From: Siphonodentalium dalli
Lineage: Eukaryota > Mollusca > Scaphopoda > Gadilida > Siphonodentaliidae
Direction: 5' to 3'
Assembly: GCA_032622095.1 (NCBI GenBank)
Contig: CP136061.1
Location: 261,426,077-261,490,076 of the forward strand
Length of the DNA: 64,000 nt
Within the stretch, counting starts at the first letter, position 1; each line of letters starts with the position of its first letter. The notes under the pieces are model-generated. The model saw only the letters and a list, made by a program, of their open reading frames with translations, was not told where the DNA came from and did not search any database. Positions 1 to 17,335 of this stretch are shown piece by piece. Made by a program: the position numbers and the translations under genes.

Positions 1-252
1 AAATAGAGGGTTCCATCGTTTTGTTCAGATTTTCCATTCTAGAGTTATTCATCTTTGTTTATCTGGAAATGTTGGCTTTTTGGTCCGTCTGGTGTCTGTT
101 CATGTCGTAACTTCAACAGTAGTGCTCGGATCACTACTATGAGGACATTAAATAGAGGGTTCCATCGTTTTGTTCCGATTTTACATTCTAGAGTTATTCA
201 TCTTTGTTTATCTGGAAATGTTGGCTTTTTGGTCCGTCTGGTGTCTGTTCAT
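1..252. repeat. 149-bp tandem duplication, left edge
   Basis: The segment 1-103 recurs almost unchanged at 150-252, starting AAATAGAGGGTTCC in both copies, so the period is 149 bp. Copies differ by a few substitutions. The first copy may be cut by the window edge, so more copies could lie to the left. No coding signal was recognised; the short open frame over it is broken by the duplication pattern. The sequence from 253 to 305 is unique and leads into the satellite. Confidence 0.85.
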
Positions 253-1149
253 TTTATCAGGAGTTATGTCTCCTGGATTGATTACAGGCCCACTTAATTT
301 CCGATCCCCCAGATAACATTATATACCATGAACCCCCAGATAACATTATATACCATGAACCCCCAGATAACATTATATACCATGAACCCCCAGATAACAT
401 TATATACCATGAGCCCCCAGATAACATTATATACCATGAACCCCCAGATAACATTATATACCATGAACCCCCAGATAACATTATATACCATGAACCCCCA
501 GATAACATTATATACCATGAACCCCCAGATAACATTATATACCATGAATCCCCAGATAACATTATATACCATGAACCCCCAGATAACATTATATACCATG
601 AACCCCCAGATAACATTATATACCATGAACCCCCAGATAACATTATATACCATGAACCCCCAGATAACATTATATACCATGAACCCCCAGATAACATTAT
701 ATACCATGAACCCCCAGATAACATTATATACCATGAACCCCCAGATAACATTATATACCATGAACCCCCAGATAACATTATATACCATGAACCCCCAGAT
801 TACATTATATAAAATATATACCATGAACCCCCAGATAACATTATATACCATGAACCCCCAGATAACATTATATACCATGAACCCCCAGATAACATTATAT
901 ACCATGAACCCCCAGATTACATTATATAAAATATATACCATGAACCCCCAGATAACATTATATACCAAGAACCCCCAGATAACATTATATACCATGAACC
1001 CCCAGATAACATTATATACCATGAACCCCCAGATTACATTATATAAAATATATACCATGAACCCCCAGATAACATTATATACCATGAACCCCCAGATAAC
1101 ATTATATACCATGAACCCCCAGATAACATTATATACCATGAACCCCCAG

Positions 1150-4020
1150 ATTACATTATATAAATTATATACCACATTATATACCATGAAACCCCAGATA
1201 ACATTATATACCATGAACCCCCAGATAACATTATATACCATGAACCCCCAGATAACATTATATACCATGAACCCCCAGATAACATTATATACCATGAACC
1301 CCCAGATAACATTATATACCATGGACCCCCAGATAACATTATATACCATGAACCCCCAGATAACATTATATACCATGAACCCCCAGATAACATTATATAC
1401 CATGAACCCCCAGATAACATTATATACCATGAACCCCCAGATACCATTATATACCATGAACCCCCAGATAACATTATATACCATGAACCCCCAGATAACA
1501 TATACCATGAACCCCCAGATAACATTATATACCATGAACCCCCAGATAACATTATATACCATGAACCCCCAGATAACATTATATACCATGAACCCCCAGA
1601 TAACATTATATACCATGAACCCCCAGATAACATTATATACCATGAACCCCCAGATAACATTATATAAAATATATACCATGAACCCCCAGATAACATTATA
1701 TAAAATATATACCATGAACCCCCAGATAACATTATATAAAATATATACCATGAACCCCCAGATAACATTATATAAAATATATACCATGAACCCCCAGATA
1801 ACATTATATACCATGAACCCCCAGATAACATTATATACCATGAACCCCCAGATAACATTATATACCATGAACCACCAGATAACATTATATACCATGAACC
1901 CCCAGATAACATTATATACCATGAACCCCCAGATAACATTATATACCATGAACCCCCAGATAACATTATATACCATGAACCCCCAGATAACATTATATAC
2001 CATGAACCCCCAGATAACATTATATACCATGAACCTCCAGATAACATTATATACCATGAACCCCCAGATAACATTATATACCATGAACCCCCAGATAACA
2101 TTATATACCATGAACCCCCAGATAACATTATATACCATGAACCCCCAGATAACATTATATACCACGAACCCCCAGATAAAATTATATACCATGAACCCCC
2201 AGATAACATTATATACCATGAACCCCCAGATTACATTATATAAAATATATACCATGAACCCCCAGATAACATTATATACCATGAACCCCCAGATAACATT
2301 ATATACCATGAACCCCCAGATAACATTATATACCATGAACCCCCAGATTACATTATATAAAATATATACCATGAACCCCCAGATAACATTATATACCAAG
2401 AACCCCCAGATAACATTATATACCATGAACCCCCAGATAACATTATATACCATGAACCCCCAGATTACATTATATAAAATATATACCATGAACCCCCAGA
2501 TAACATTATATACCATGAACCCCCAGATAACATTATATACCATGAACCCCCAGATAACATTATATACCATGAACCCCCAGATTACATTATATAAAATATA
2601 TACCACATTATATACCATGAAACCCCAGATAACATTATATACCATGAACCCCCAGATAACATTATATACCATGAACCCCCAGATAACATTATATACCATG
2701 AACCCCCAGATAACATTATATACCATGAACCCCCAGATAACATTATATACCATGGACCCCCAGATAACATTATATACCATGAACCCCCAGATAACATTAT
2801 ATACCATGAACCCCCAGATAACATTATATACCATGAACCCCCAGATAACATTATATACCATGAACCCCCAGATACCATTATATACCATGAACCCCCAGAT
2901 AACATTATATACCATGAACCCCCAGATAACATATACCATGAACCCCCAGATAACATTATATACCATGAACCCCCAGATAACATTATATACCATGAACCCC
3001 CAGATAACATTATATACCATGAACCCCCAGATAACATTATATACCATGAACCCCCAGATAACATTATATACCATGAACCCCCAGATAACATTATATAAAA
3101 TATATACCATGAACCCCCAGATAACATTATATAAAATATATACCATGAACCCCCAGATAACATTATATAAAATATATACCATGAACCCCCAGATAACATT
3201 ATATAAAATATATACCATGAACCCCCAGATAACATTATATACCATGAACCCCCAGATAACATTATATACCATGAACCCCCAGATAACATTATATACCATG
3301 AACCACCAGATAACATTATATACCATGAACCCCCAGATAACATTATATACCATGAACCCCCAGATAACATTATATACCATGAACCCCCAGATAACATTAT
3401 ATACCATGAACCCCCAGATAACATTATATACCATGAACCCCCAGATAACATTATATACCATGAACCTCCAGATAACATTATATACCATGAACCCCCAGAT
3501 AACATTATATACCATGAACCCCCAGATAACATTATATACCATGAACCCCCAGATAACATTATATACCATGAACCCCCAGATAACATTATATACCACGAAC
3601 CCCCAGATAAAATTATATACCATGAACCCCCAGATAACATTATATACCATGAACCCCCAGATAACATTATATAAAATATATACCATGAACCCCCAGATAA
3701 CATATAAAATATATACCATGAACCCCCAGATAACATTATATAAAATATATACCATGAACCCCCAGATAACATTATATAAAATATATACCATGAACCCCCA
3801 GATAACATTATATAAAATATATACCATGAACCCCCAGATAACATTATATAAAATATATACCATGAACCCCCAGATAACATTATATACCATGAACCCCCAG
3901 ATAACATATACCATGAACCCCCAGATAACATTATATACCATGAACCCCCAGATAACATTATATACCATGAACCCCCAGATAACATTATATACCATGAACC
4001 CCCAGATAACATTATATACC
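1150..4020. repeat. 1.43 kb duplicated block within the 27-bp array
   Basis: A rare junction, a 9-bp-insert unit followed by ACCACATTATAT and a unit beginning ATGAAACCCC, occurs at about 1171 and again at about 2602. The offset is 1431 bp, which is 53 units. The same series of marker variants follows both: a GGACCC unit, a CAGATACC unit, the 24-bp unit, four 36-bp units, a CACCAG unit, a CCTCCAG unit and an ACCACGAA unit. This indicates a duplication by unequal exchange or replication slippage. The outer limits are approximate. Confidence 0.8.
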
Positions 4021-7000
4021 ATGAACCCCCAGATAACATTATATACCATGAACCCCCAGATAACATTATATACAATGAACCCCCAGATAACATTATATAC
4101 CATGAACCCCCAGATAACATTATATACCATGAACCCCCAGATAACATTGTATACCATGAACCCCCATATAACATTATATACCATGAACCTCCAGATAACA
4201 TTATATACCATGAACCCCCAGATAACATTATATACCATGAACCCCCAGATAACATTATATACCATGAACCCCCAGATAACATTATATACCATGAACCCCC
4301 AGATAACATTATATACCATGAACCCCCAGATAAAATTATATACCATGAACCCCCAGATAACATTATATACCATGAACCCCCAGATAACATTATGTACCAT
4401 GAACCCCCAGATAACATTATATACCATGAACCCCCAGATAACATTATATACCATGAACCCCAGATAACATTATATACCATGAACCCCCAGATAACATTAT
4501 ATACCATGAACCCCCAGATAACATTATATACCATGAACCCCCAGATAACATTATATACCATGAACCCCCAGATAACATTATATACCATGAACCCCCAGAT
4601 AACATTATATACCATGAACCCCCAGATAACATTATATACCATGAACCCCCAGATAACATTATATACCATGAACCCCCAGATAACATTATATACCATGAAC
4701 CCCCAGATAACATTATATACCATGAACCCCCAGATAACATTATATACCATGAACCCCCAGATAACATTATATACCATGAACCCCCAGATAACATTATATA
4801 CCATGAACCCCCAGATAACATTATATACCATGAACCCCCAGATAACATTATATACCATGAACCCCCAGATAACATTATATACCATGAACCCCCAGATAAC
4901 ATTATATACCATGAACCCCCAGATAACATTATATACCATGGACCCCCAGATAACATTATATACCATGAACCCCCAGATAACATTATATACCATGAACCCC
5001 CAGATAACATTATATACCATGAACCCCCAGATAGCATTATATACCATGAACCCCCAGATACCATTATATACCATGAACCCCCAGATAACATTATATACCA
5101 TGAACCCCCAGATAACATTATATACCATGAACCCCCAGATAACATTATATACCATGAACCCCCAGATAACATTATATACCATGAACCCCCAGATAACATT
5201 ATATACCATGAACCCCCAGATAACATTATATACCATGAACCCCCAGATAACATTATATAAAATATATACCATGAACCCCCAGATAACATTATATAAAATA
5301 TATACCATGAACCCCCAGATAACATATAAAATATATACCATGAACCCCCAGATAACATTATATAAAATATATACCATGAACCCCCAGATAACATTATATA
5401 CCATGAACCCCCAGATAACATTATATACCATGAACCACCAGATAACATTATATACCATGAACCCCCAGATAACATTATATACCATGAACCCCCAGATAAC
5501 ATTATATACCATGAACCCCCAGATAACATTATATACCATGAACCCCCAGATAACATTATATACCATGAACCCCCAGATAACATTATATACCATGAACCCC
5601 CAGATAACATTATATACCATGAACCTCCAGATAACATTATATACCATGAACCCCCAGATAACATTATATACCATGAACCCCCAGATAACATTATATACCA
5701 TGAACCCCCAGATAACATTATATACCATGAACCCCCAGATAACATTATATACCATGAACCCCCAGATAAAATTATATACCATGAACCCCCAGATAACATT
5801 ATATACCATGAACCCCCAGATAACATTATATAAAATATATACCATGAACCCCCAGATAACATTATATAAAATATATACCATGAACCCCCAGATAACATTA
5901 TATAAAATATATACCATGAACCCCCAGATAACATTATATAAAATATATACCATGAACCCCCAGATAACATATAAAATATATACCATGAACCCCCAGATAA
6001 CATTATATAAAATATATACCATGAACCCCCAGATAACATTATATACCATGAACCCCCAGATAACATATACCATGAACCCCCAGATAACATTATATACCAT
6101 GAACCCCCAGATAACATTATATACCATGAACCCCCAGATAACATTATATACCATGAACCCCCAGATAACATTATATACCATGAACCCCCAGATAACATTA
6201 TATACCATGAACCCCCAGATAACATTATATACCATGAACCCCCAGATAACATTATATACCATGAACCCCCAGATAACATTATATACCATGAACCCCCAGA
6301 TAACATTGTATACCATGAACCCCCATATAACATATACCATGAACCCCCAGATAACATTATATACCATGAACCCCCAGATAACATTATATACCATGAACCC
6401 CCAGATAACATTATATACCATGAACCCCCAGATAACATTATATACCATGAACCCCCAGATAACATTATATACCATGAACCCCCAGATAACATTATATACC
6501 ATGAACCCCCAGATAACATTATATACCATGAACCCCCAGATAACATTGTATACCATGAACCCCCATATAACATATACCATGAACCCCCAGATAACATTAT
6601 ATACCATGAACCCCCAGATAACATTATATACCATGAACCCCCAGATAACATTATATACCATGAACCCCCAGATAACATTATATACCATGAACCCCCAGAT
6701 AACATTATATACCATGAACCCCCAGATAACATTGTATACCATGAACCCCCATATAACATATACCATGAACCCCCAGATAACATTATATACCATGAACCCC
6801 CAGATAACATTATATACCATGAACCCCCAGATAACATTGTATACCATGAACCCCCATATAACATATACCATGAACCCCCAGATAACATTATATACCATGA
6901 ACCCCCAGATAACATTATATACCATGAACCCCCAGATAACATTGTATACCATGAACCCCCATATAACATATACCATGAACCCCCAGATAACATTATATAC

Positions 7001-10000
7001 CATGAACCCCCAGATAACATTATATACCATGAACCCCCAGATAACATTGTATACCATGAACCCCCATATAACATATACCATGAACCCCCAGATAACATTA
7101 TATACCATGAACCCCCAGATAACATTATATACCATGAACCCCCAGATAACATTATATACCATGAACCCCCAGATAACATTGTATACCATGAACCCCCATA
7201 TAACATATACCATGAACCCCCAGATAACATTATATACCATGAACCCCCAGATAACATTATATACCATGAACCCCCAGATAACATTATATACCATGAACCC
7301 CCAGATAACATTATATACCATGAACCCCCAGATAACATTATATACCATGAACCCCCAGATAACATTGTATACCATGAACCCCCATATAACATATACCATG
7401 AACCCCCAGATAACATTATATACCATGAACCCCCAGATAACATTATATACCATGAACCCCCAGATAACATTATATACCATGAACCCCCAGATAACATTAT
7501 ATACCATGAACCCCCAGATAACATTATATACCATGAACCCCCAGATAACATTATATACCATGAACCCCCATATAACATATACCATGAACCCCCAGATAAC
7601 ATTATATACCATGAACCCCCAGATAACATTATATACCATGAACCCCCAGATAACATTATATACCATGAACCCCCAGATAACATTATATACCATGAACCCC
7701 CAGATAACATTATATACCATGAACCCCCAGATAACATTATATACCATGAACCCCCAGATAACATTATATACCATGAACCCCCAGATAACATTGTATACCA
7801 TGAACCCCCATATAACATATAACATGAACCCCCAGATAACATATACCATGAACCCCCAGATAACATTATATACCATGAACCCCCAGATAACATTATATAC
7901 CATGAACCCCCAGATAACATTATATACCATGAACCCCCAGATAACATTATATACCATGAACCCCCAGATAACATTGTATACCATGAACCCCCATATAACA
8001 TATACCATGAACCCCCAGATAACATTATATACCATGAACCCCCAGATAACATTATATACCATGAACCCCCAGATAACATTATATACCATGAACCCCCAGA
8101 TAACATTATATACCATGAACCCCCAGATAACATTATATACCATGAACCCCCAGATAACATTATATACCATGAACCCCCAGATAACATTATATACCATGAA
8201 CCCCCAGATAACATTGTATACCATGAACCCCCATATAACATATACCATGAACCCCCAGATAACATTATATACCATGAACCCCCAGATAACATTATATACC
8301 ATGAACCCCCAGATAACATTATATACCATGAACCCCCAGATAACATTATATACCATGAACCCCCAGATAACATTATATACCATGAACCCCCAGATAAAAT
8401 TATATACCATGAACCCCCAGATAACATTATATACCATGAACCCCCAGATAACATTATATACCATGAACCCCCAGATAACATTATATACCATGAACCCCCA
8501 GATAACATTATATACCATGAACCCCAGATAACATTATATACCATGAACCCCCAGATAACATTATATACCATGAACCCCCAGATAACATTATATACCATGA
8601 ACCCCCAGATAACATTATATACCATGAACCCCCAGATAACATTATATACCATGAACCCCCAGATAACATTATATACCATGAACCCCCAGATAACATTATA
8701 TACCATGAACCCCCAGATAACATTATATACCATGAACCCCCAGATAACATTATATACCATGAACCCCCAGATAACATTATATACCATGAACCCCCAGATA
8801 ACATTATATACCATGAACCCCCAGATAACATTATATACCATGAACCCCCAGATAACATTATATACCATGAACCCCCAGATAACATTATATACCATGAACC
8901 CCCATATAACATTATATACCATGAACCCCCAGATAACATTATATACCATGAACCCCCAGATAACATTGTATACCATGAACCCCCAGATAACATTATATAC
9001 CATGAACCTCCAGATAACATTATATACCATGAACCCCCAGATAACATTATATACCATGAACCCCCAGATAACATTATATACCATGAACCCCCAGATAACA
9101 TTATATACCATGAACCCCCAGATAACATTATATAACATGAACCCCCAGATAAAATTATATACCATGAACCCCCAGATAACATTATATACCATGAACCCCC
9201 AGATAACATTATATAAAATATATACCATGAACCCCCAGATAACATCATATACCATGAACCCCCCAGATAACATCATATACCATGAACCCCAGATAACATT
9301 ATATACCATGAACCCCCAGATAACATTATATACCATGAACCCCCAGATAACATTATATTCCATGAACCCCCAGATAACATTATATACCATGAACCCCCAG
9401 ATAACATTATATACCATGAACCCCCAGATAACATTATATACCATGAACCCCCAGATAACATTATATACCATGAACCCCCCAGATAACATTATATACCATG
9501 AACCCCCAGATAACATTATATACCATGAACCCCCAGATAACATTATATACCATGAACCCCCAGATAACATATACCATGAACCCCCAGATAACATTATATA
9601 CCATGAACCCCCAGATAACATTATATACCATGAACCCCCAGATAACATTATATAAAATATATACCATGAACCCCCAGATAACATATAAAATATATGCCAC
9701 ATTATATACCATGAACCCCCAGATAACATATACCATGAACCCCCAGATAACATTATATACCATGAAGCCCCAGATAACATTATATACCATGAACCCCCAG
9801 ATAACATTATATAAAATATATACCATGAACCCCCAGATAATATTATATACCATGAACCCCCAGATAACATTATATACCATGAATCCCCAGATAACATTAT
9901 ATAAAATATATACCATGAACCCCCAGATAACATATAAAATATATACCATGAACCCCCAGATAACATTATATAAAATATATACCATGAACCCCCAGATAAC

Positions 10001-10499
10001 ATCATATAAAATATATACCATGAACCCCCAGATAACATTATATAAAATATATACCATGAACCCCCAGATAACATTATATACCATGAACCCCCAGATAACA
10101 TTATATACCATGAACCCCCAGATAACATTATATACCATGAACCCCCAGATAACATTATATACCATGAACCCCCAGATAACATATACCATGAACCCCCAGA
10201 TAACATTATATACCATGAACCCCCAGATAACATTATATACCATGAACCCCCAGATAACATTATATACCATGAACCCCCAGATAACATTATATACCATGAA
10301 CCCCCAGATAACATTATATACCATGAACCCCCAGATAACATTATATACCATGAACCCCCAGATAACATTATATACCATGAACCCCCAGATAACATTATAT
10401 ACCATGAACCCCCAGATAACATTATATACCATGAACCCCCAGATAACATTATATACCATGAACCCCCAGATAACATTATATACCATGAACCCCCAGATA
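3640..10499. repeat. 6.8 kb higher-order copy 1 of the 27-bp array
   Basis: First copy of a very large tandem duplication inside the satellite. Marker units recur 6836 bp further on early in the copy (for example the shortened ATGAACCCCAGATAAC unit at about 4455 and 11291). Later in the copy they recur 6812 bp further on (8521 and 15333; 9470 and 16282). The 24-bp change in offset is explained by one extra short unit near 7830-7853 in this copy. The left limit is judged from where the variant order stops matching. Confidence 0.85.
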
Positions 10500-13400
10500 A
10501 CATTATATAAAATATATACCATGAACCCCCAGATAACATATAAAATATATACCATGAACCCCCAGATAACATTATATAAAATATATACCATGAACCCCCA
10601 GATAACATTATATAAAATATATACCATGAACCCCCAGATAACATTATATAAAATATATACCATGAACCCCCAGATAACATTATATAAAATATATACCATG
10701 AACCCCCAGATAACATTATATACCATGAACCCCCAGATAACATATACCATGAACCCCCAGATAACATTATATACCATGAACCCCCAGATAACATTATATA
10801 CCATGAACCCCCAGATAACATTATATACCATGAACCCCCAGATAACATTATATACCATGAACCCCCAGATAACATTATATACCATGAACCCCCAGATAAC
10901 ATTATATACAATGAACCCCCAGATAACATTATATACCATGAACCCCCAGATAACATTATATACCATGAACCCCCAGATAACATTGTATACCATGAACCCC
11001 CATATAACATTATATACCATGAACCTCCAGATAACATTATATACCATGAACCCCCAGATAACATTATATACCATGAACCCCCAGATAACATTATATACCA
11101 TGAACCCCCAGATAACATTATATACCATGAACCCCCAGATAACATTATATACCATGAACCCCCAGATAAAATTATATACCATGAACCCCCAGATAACATT
11201 ATATACCATGAACCCCCAGATAACATTATGTACCATGAACCCCCAGATAACATTATATACCATGAACCCCCAGATAACATTATATACCATGAACCCCAGA
11301 TAACATTATATACCATGAACCCCCAGATAACATTATATACCATGAACCCCCAGATAACATTATATACCATGAACCCCCAGATAACATTATATACCATGAA
11401 CCCCCAGATAACATTATATACCATGAACCCCCAGATAACATTATATACCATGAACCCCCAGATAACATTATATACCATGAACCCCCAGATAACATTATAT
11501 ACCATGAACCCCCAGATAACATTATATACCATGAACCCCCAGATAACATTATATACCATGAACCCCCAGATAACATTATATACCATGAACCCCCAGATAA
11601 CATTATATACCATGAACCCCCAGATAACATTATATACCATGAACCCCCAGATAACATTATATACCATGAACCCCCAGATAACATTATATACCATGAACCC
11701 CCAGATAACATTATATACCATGAACCCCCAGATAACATTATATACCATGAACCCCCAGATAACATTATATACCATGGACCCCCAGATAACATTATATACC
11801 ATGAACCCCCAGATAACATTATATACCATGAACCCCCAGATAACATTATATACCATGAACCCCCAGATAGCATTATATACCATGAACCCCCAGATACCAT
11901 TATATACCATGAACCCCCAGATAACATTATATACCATGAACCCCCAGATAACATTATATACCATGAACCCCCAGATAACATTATATACCATGAACCCCCA
12001 GATAACATTATATACCATGAACCCCCAGATAACATTATATACCATGAACCCCCAGATAACATTATATACCATGAACCCCCAGATAACATTATATAAAATA
12101 TATACCATGAACCCCCAGATAACATTATATAAAATATATACCATGAACCCCCAGATAACATATAAAATATATACCATGAACCCCCAGATAACATTATATA
12201 AAATATATACCATGAACCCCCAGATAACATTATATACCATGAACCCCCAGATAACATTATATACCATGAACCACCAGATAACATTATATACCATGAACCC
12301 CCAGATAACATTATATACCATGAACCCCCAGATAACATTATATACCATGAACCCCCAGATAACATTATATACCATGAACCCCCAGATAACATTATATACC
12401 ATGAACCCCCAGATAACATTATATACCATGAACCCCCAGATAACATTATATACCATGAACCTCCAGATAACATTATATACCATGAACCCCCAGATAACAT
12501 TATATACCATGAACCCCCAGATAACATTATATACCATGAACCCCCAGATAACATTATATACCATGAACCCCCAGATAACATTATATACCATGAACCCCCA
12601 GATAAAATTATATACCATGAACCCCCAGATAACATTATATACCATGAACCCCCAGATAACATTATATAAAATATATACCATGAACCCCCAGATAACATTA
12701 TATAAAATATATACCATGAACCCCCAGATAACATTATATAAAATATATACCATGAACCCCCAGATAACATTATATAAAATATATACCATGAACCCCCAGA
12801 TAACATATAAAATATATACCATGAACCCCCAGATAACATTATATAAAATATATACCATGAACCCCCAGATAACATTATATACCATGAACCCCCAGATAAC
12901 ATATACCATGAACCCCCAGATAACATTATATACCATGAACCCCCAGATAACATTATATACCATGAACCCCCAGATAACATTATATACCATGAACCCCCAG
13001 ATAACATTATATACCATGAACCCCCAGATAACATTATATACCATGAACCCCCAGATAACATTATATACCATGAACCCCCAGATAACATTATATACCATGA
13101 ACCCCCAGATAACATTATATACCATGAACCCCCAGATAACATTGTATACCATGAACCCCCATATAACATATACCATGAACCCCCAGATAACATTATATAC
13201 CATGAACCCCCAGATAACATTATATACCATGAACCCCCAGATAACATTATATACCATGAACCCCCAGATAACATTATATACCATGAACCCCCAGATAACA
13301 TTATATACCATGAACCCCCAGATAACATTATATACCATGAACCCCCAGATAACATTGTATACCATGAACCCCCATATAACATATACCATGAACCCCCAGA

Positions 13401-16400
13401 TAACATTATATACCATGAACCCCCAGATAACATTATATACCATGAACCCCCAGATAACATTATATACCATGAACCCCCAGATAACATTATATACCATGAA
13501 CCCCCAGATAACATTATATACCATGAACCCCCAGATAACATTGTATACCATGAACCCCCATATAACATATACCATGAACCCCCAGATAACATTATATACC
13601 ATGAACCCCCAGATAACATTATATACCATGAACCCCCAGATAACATTGTATACCATGAACCCCCATATAACATATACCATGAACCCCCAGATAACATTAT
13701 ATACCATGAACCCCCAGATAACATTATATACCATGAACCCCCAGATAACATTGTATACCATGAACCCCCATATAACATATACCATGAACCCCCAGATAAC
13801 ATTATATACCATGAACCCCCAGATAACATTATATACCATGAACCCCCAGATAACATTGTATACCATGAACCCCCATATAACATATACCATGAACCCCCAG
13901 ATAACATTATATACCATGAACCCCCAGATAACATTATATACCATGAACCCCCAGATAACATTATATACCATGAACCCCCAGATAACATTGTATACCATGA
14001 ACCCCCATATAACATATACCATGAACCCCCAGATAACATTATATACCATGAACCCCCAGATAACATTATATACCATGAACCCCCAGATAACATTATATAC
14101 CATGAACCCCCAGATAACATTATATACCATGAACCCCCAGATAACATTATATACCATGAACCCCCAGATAACATTGTATACCATGAACCCCCATATAACA
14201 TATACCATGAACCCCCAGATAACATTATATACCATGAACCCCCAGATAACATTATATACCATGAACCCCCAGATAACATTATATACCATGAACCCCCAGA
14301 TAACATTATATACCATGAACCCCCAGATAACATTATATACCATGAACCCCCAGATAACATTATATACCATGAACCCCCATATAACATATACCATGAACCC
14401 CCAGATAACATTATATACCATGAACCCCCAGATAACATTATATACCATGAACCCCCAGATAACATTATATACCATGAACCCCCAGATAACATTATATACC
14501 ATGAACCCCCAGATAACATTATATACCATGAACCCCCAGATAACATTATATACCATGAACCCCCAGATAACATTATATACCATGAACCCCCAGATAACAT
14601 TGTATACCATGAACCCCCATATAACATATAACATGAACCCCCAGATAACATTATATACCATGAACCCCCAGATAACATTATATACCATGAACCCCCAGAT
14701 AACATTATATACCATGAACCCCCAGATAACATTATATACCATGAACCCCCAGATAACATTATATACCATGAACCCCCAGATAACATTGTATACCATGAAC
14801 CCCCATATAACATATACCATGAACCCCCAGATAACATTATATACCATGAACCCCCAGATAACATTATATACCATGAACCCCCAGATAACATTATATACCA
14901 TGAACCCCCAGATAACATTATATACCATGAACCCCCAGATAACATTATATACCATGAACCCCCAGATAACATTATATACCATGAACCCCCAGATAACATT
15001 ATATACCATGAACCCCCAGATAACATTGTATACCATGAACCCCCATATAACATATACCATGAACCCCCAGATAACATTATATACCATGAACCCCCAGATA
15101 ACATTATATACCATGAACCCCCAGATAACATTATATACCATGAACCCCCAGATAACATTATATACCATGAACCCCCAGATAACATTATATACCATGAACC
15201 CCCAGATAAAATTATATACCATGAACCCCCAGATAACATTATATACCATGAACCCCCAGATAACATTATATACCATGAACCCCCAGATAACATTATATAC
15301 CATGAACCCCCAGATAACATTATATACCATGAACCCCAGATAACATTATATACCATGAACCCCCAGATAACATTATATACCATGAACCCCCAGATAACAT
15401 TATATACCATGAACCCCCAGATAACATTATATACCATGAACCCCCAGATAACATTATATACCATGAACCCCCAGATAACATTATATACCATGAACCCCCA
15501 GATAACATTATATACCATGAACCCCCAGATAACATTATATACCATGAACCCCCAGATAACATTATATACCATGAACCCCCAGATAACATTATATACCATG
15601 AACCCCCAGATAACATTATATACCATGAACCCCCAGATAACATTATATACCATGAACCCCCAGATAACATTATATACCATGAACCCCCAGATAACATTAT
15701 ATACCATGAACCCCCATATAACATTATATACCATGAACCCCCAGATAACATTATATACCATGAACCCCCAGATAACATTGTATACCATGAACCCCCAGAT
15801 AACATTATATACCATGAACCTCCAGATAACATTATATACCATGAACCCCCAGATAACATTATATACCATGAACCCCCAGATAACATTATATACCATGAAC
15901 CCCCAGATAACATTATATACCATGAACCCCCAGATAACATTATATAACATGAACCCCCAGATAAAATTATATACCATGAACCCCCAGATAACATTATATA
16001 CCATGAACCCCCAGATAACATTATATAAAATATATACCATGAACCCCCAGATAACATCATATACCATGAACCCCCCAGATAACATCATATACCATGAACC
16101 CCAGATAACATTATATACCATGAACCCCCAGATAACATTATATACCATGAACCCCCAGATAACATTATATTCCATGAACCCCCAGATAACATTATATACC
16201 ATGAACCCCCAGATAACATTATATACCATGAACCCCCAGATAACATTATATACCATGAACCCCCAGATAACATTATATACCATGAACCCCCCAGATAACA
16301 TTATATACCATGAACCCCCAGATAACATTATATACCATGAACCCCCAGATAACATTATATACCATGAACCCCCAGATAACATATACCATGAACCCCCAGA

Positions 16401-17335
16401 TAACATTATATACCATGAACCCCCAGATAACATTATATACCATGAACCCCCAGATAACATTATATAAAATATATACCATGAACCCCCAGATAACATATAA
16501 AATATATGCCACATTATATACCATGAACCCCCAGATAACATATACCATGAACCCCCAGATAACATTATATACCATGAAGCCCCAGATAACATTATATACC
16601 ATGAACCCCCAGATAACATTATATAAAATATATACCATGAACCCCCAGATAATATTATATACCATGAACCCCCAGATAACATTATATACCATGAATCCCC
16701 AGATAACATTATATAAAATATATACCATGAACCCCCAGATAACATATAAAATATATACCATGAACCCCCAGATAACATTATATAAAATATATACCATGAA
16801 CCCCCAGATAACATCATATAAAATATATACCATGAACCCCCAGATAACATTATATAAAATATATACCATGAACCCCCAGATAACATTATATACCATGAAC
16901 CCCCAGATAACATTATATACCATGAACCCCCAGATAACATTATATACCATGAACCCCCAGATAACATTATATACCATGAACCCCCAGATAACATATACCA
17001 TGAACCCCCAGATAACATTATATACCATGAACCCCCAGATAACATTATATACCATGAACCCCCAGATAACATTATATACCATGAACCCCCAGATAACATT
17101 ATATACCATGAACCCCCAGATAACATTATATACCATGAACCCCCAGATAACATTATATACCATGAACCCCCAGATAACATTATATACCATGAACCCCCAG
17201 ATAACATTATATACCATGAACCCCCAGATAACATTATATACCATGAACCCCCAGATAACATTATATACCATGAACCCCCAGATAACATTATATACCATGA
17301 ACCCCCAGATAACATTATATAAAATATATACCATG
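10500..17335. repeat. 6.8 kb higher-order copy 2 of the 27-bp array
   Basis: Second copy of the 6.8 kb block, following copy 1 directly. The order of variant units is the same as in 3640-10499, including the run of units with CCCATATAAC and GTATACC. Differences are a one-unit deletion and very few substitutions, which implies a recent event or an assembly duplication. Matching ends near 17335, where this copy reads ATATGCCACATT and copy 1 continues with ordinary units. Confidence 0.85.
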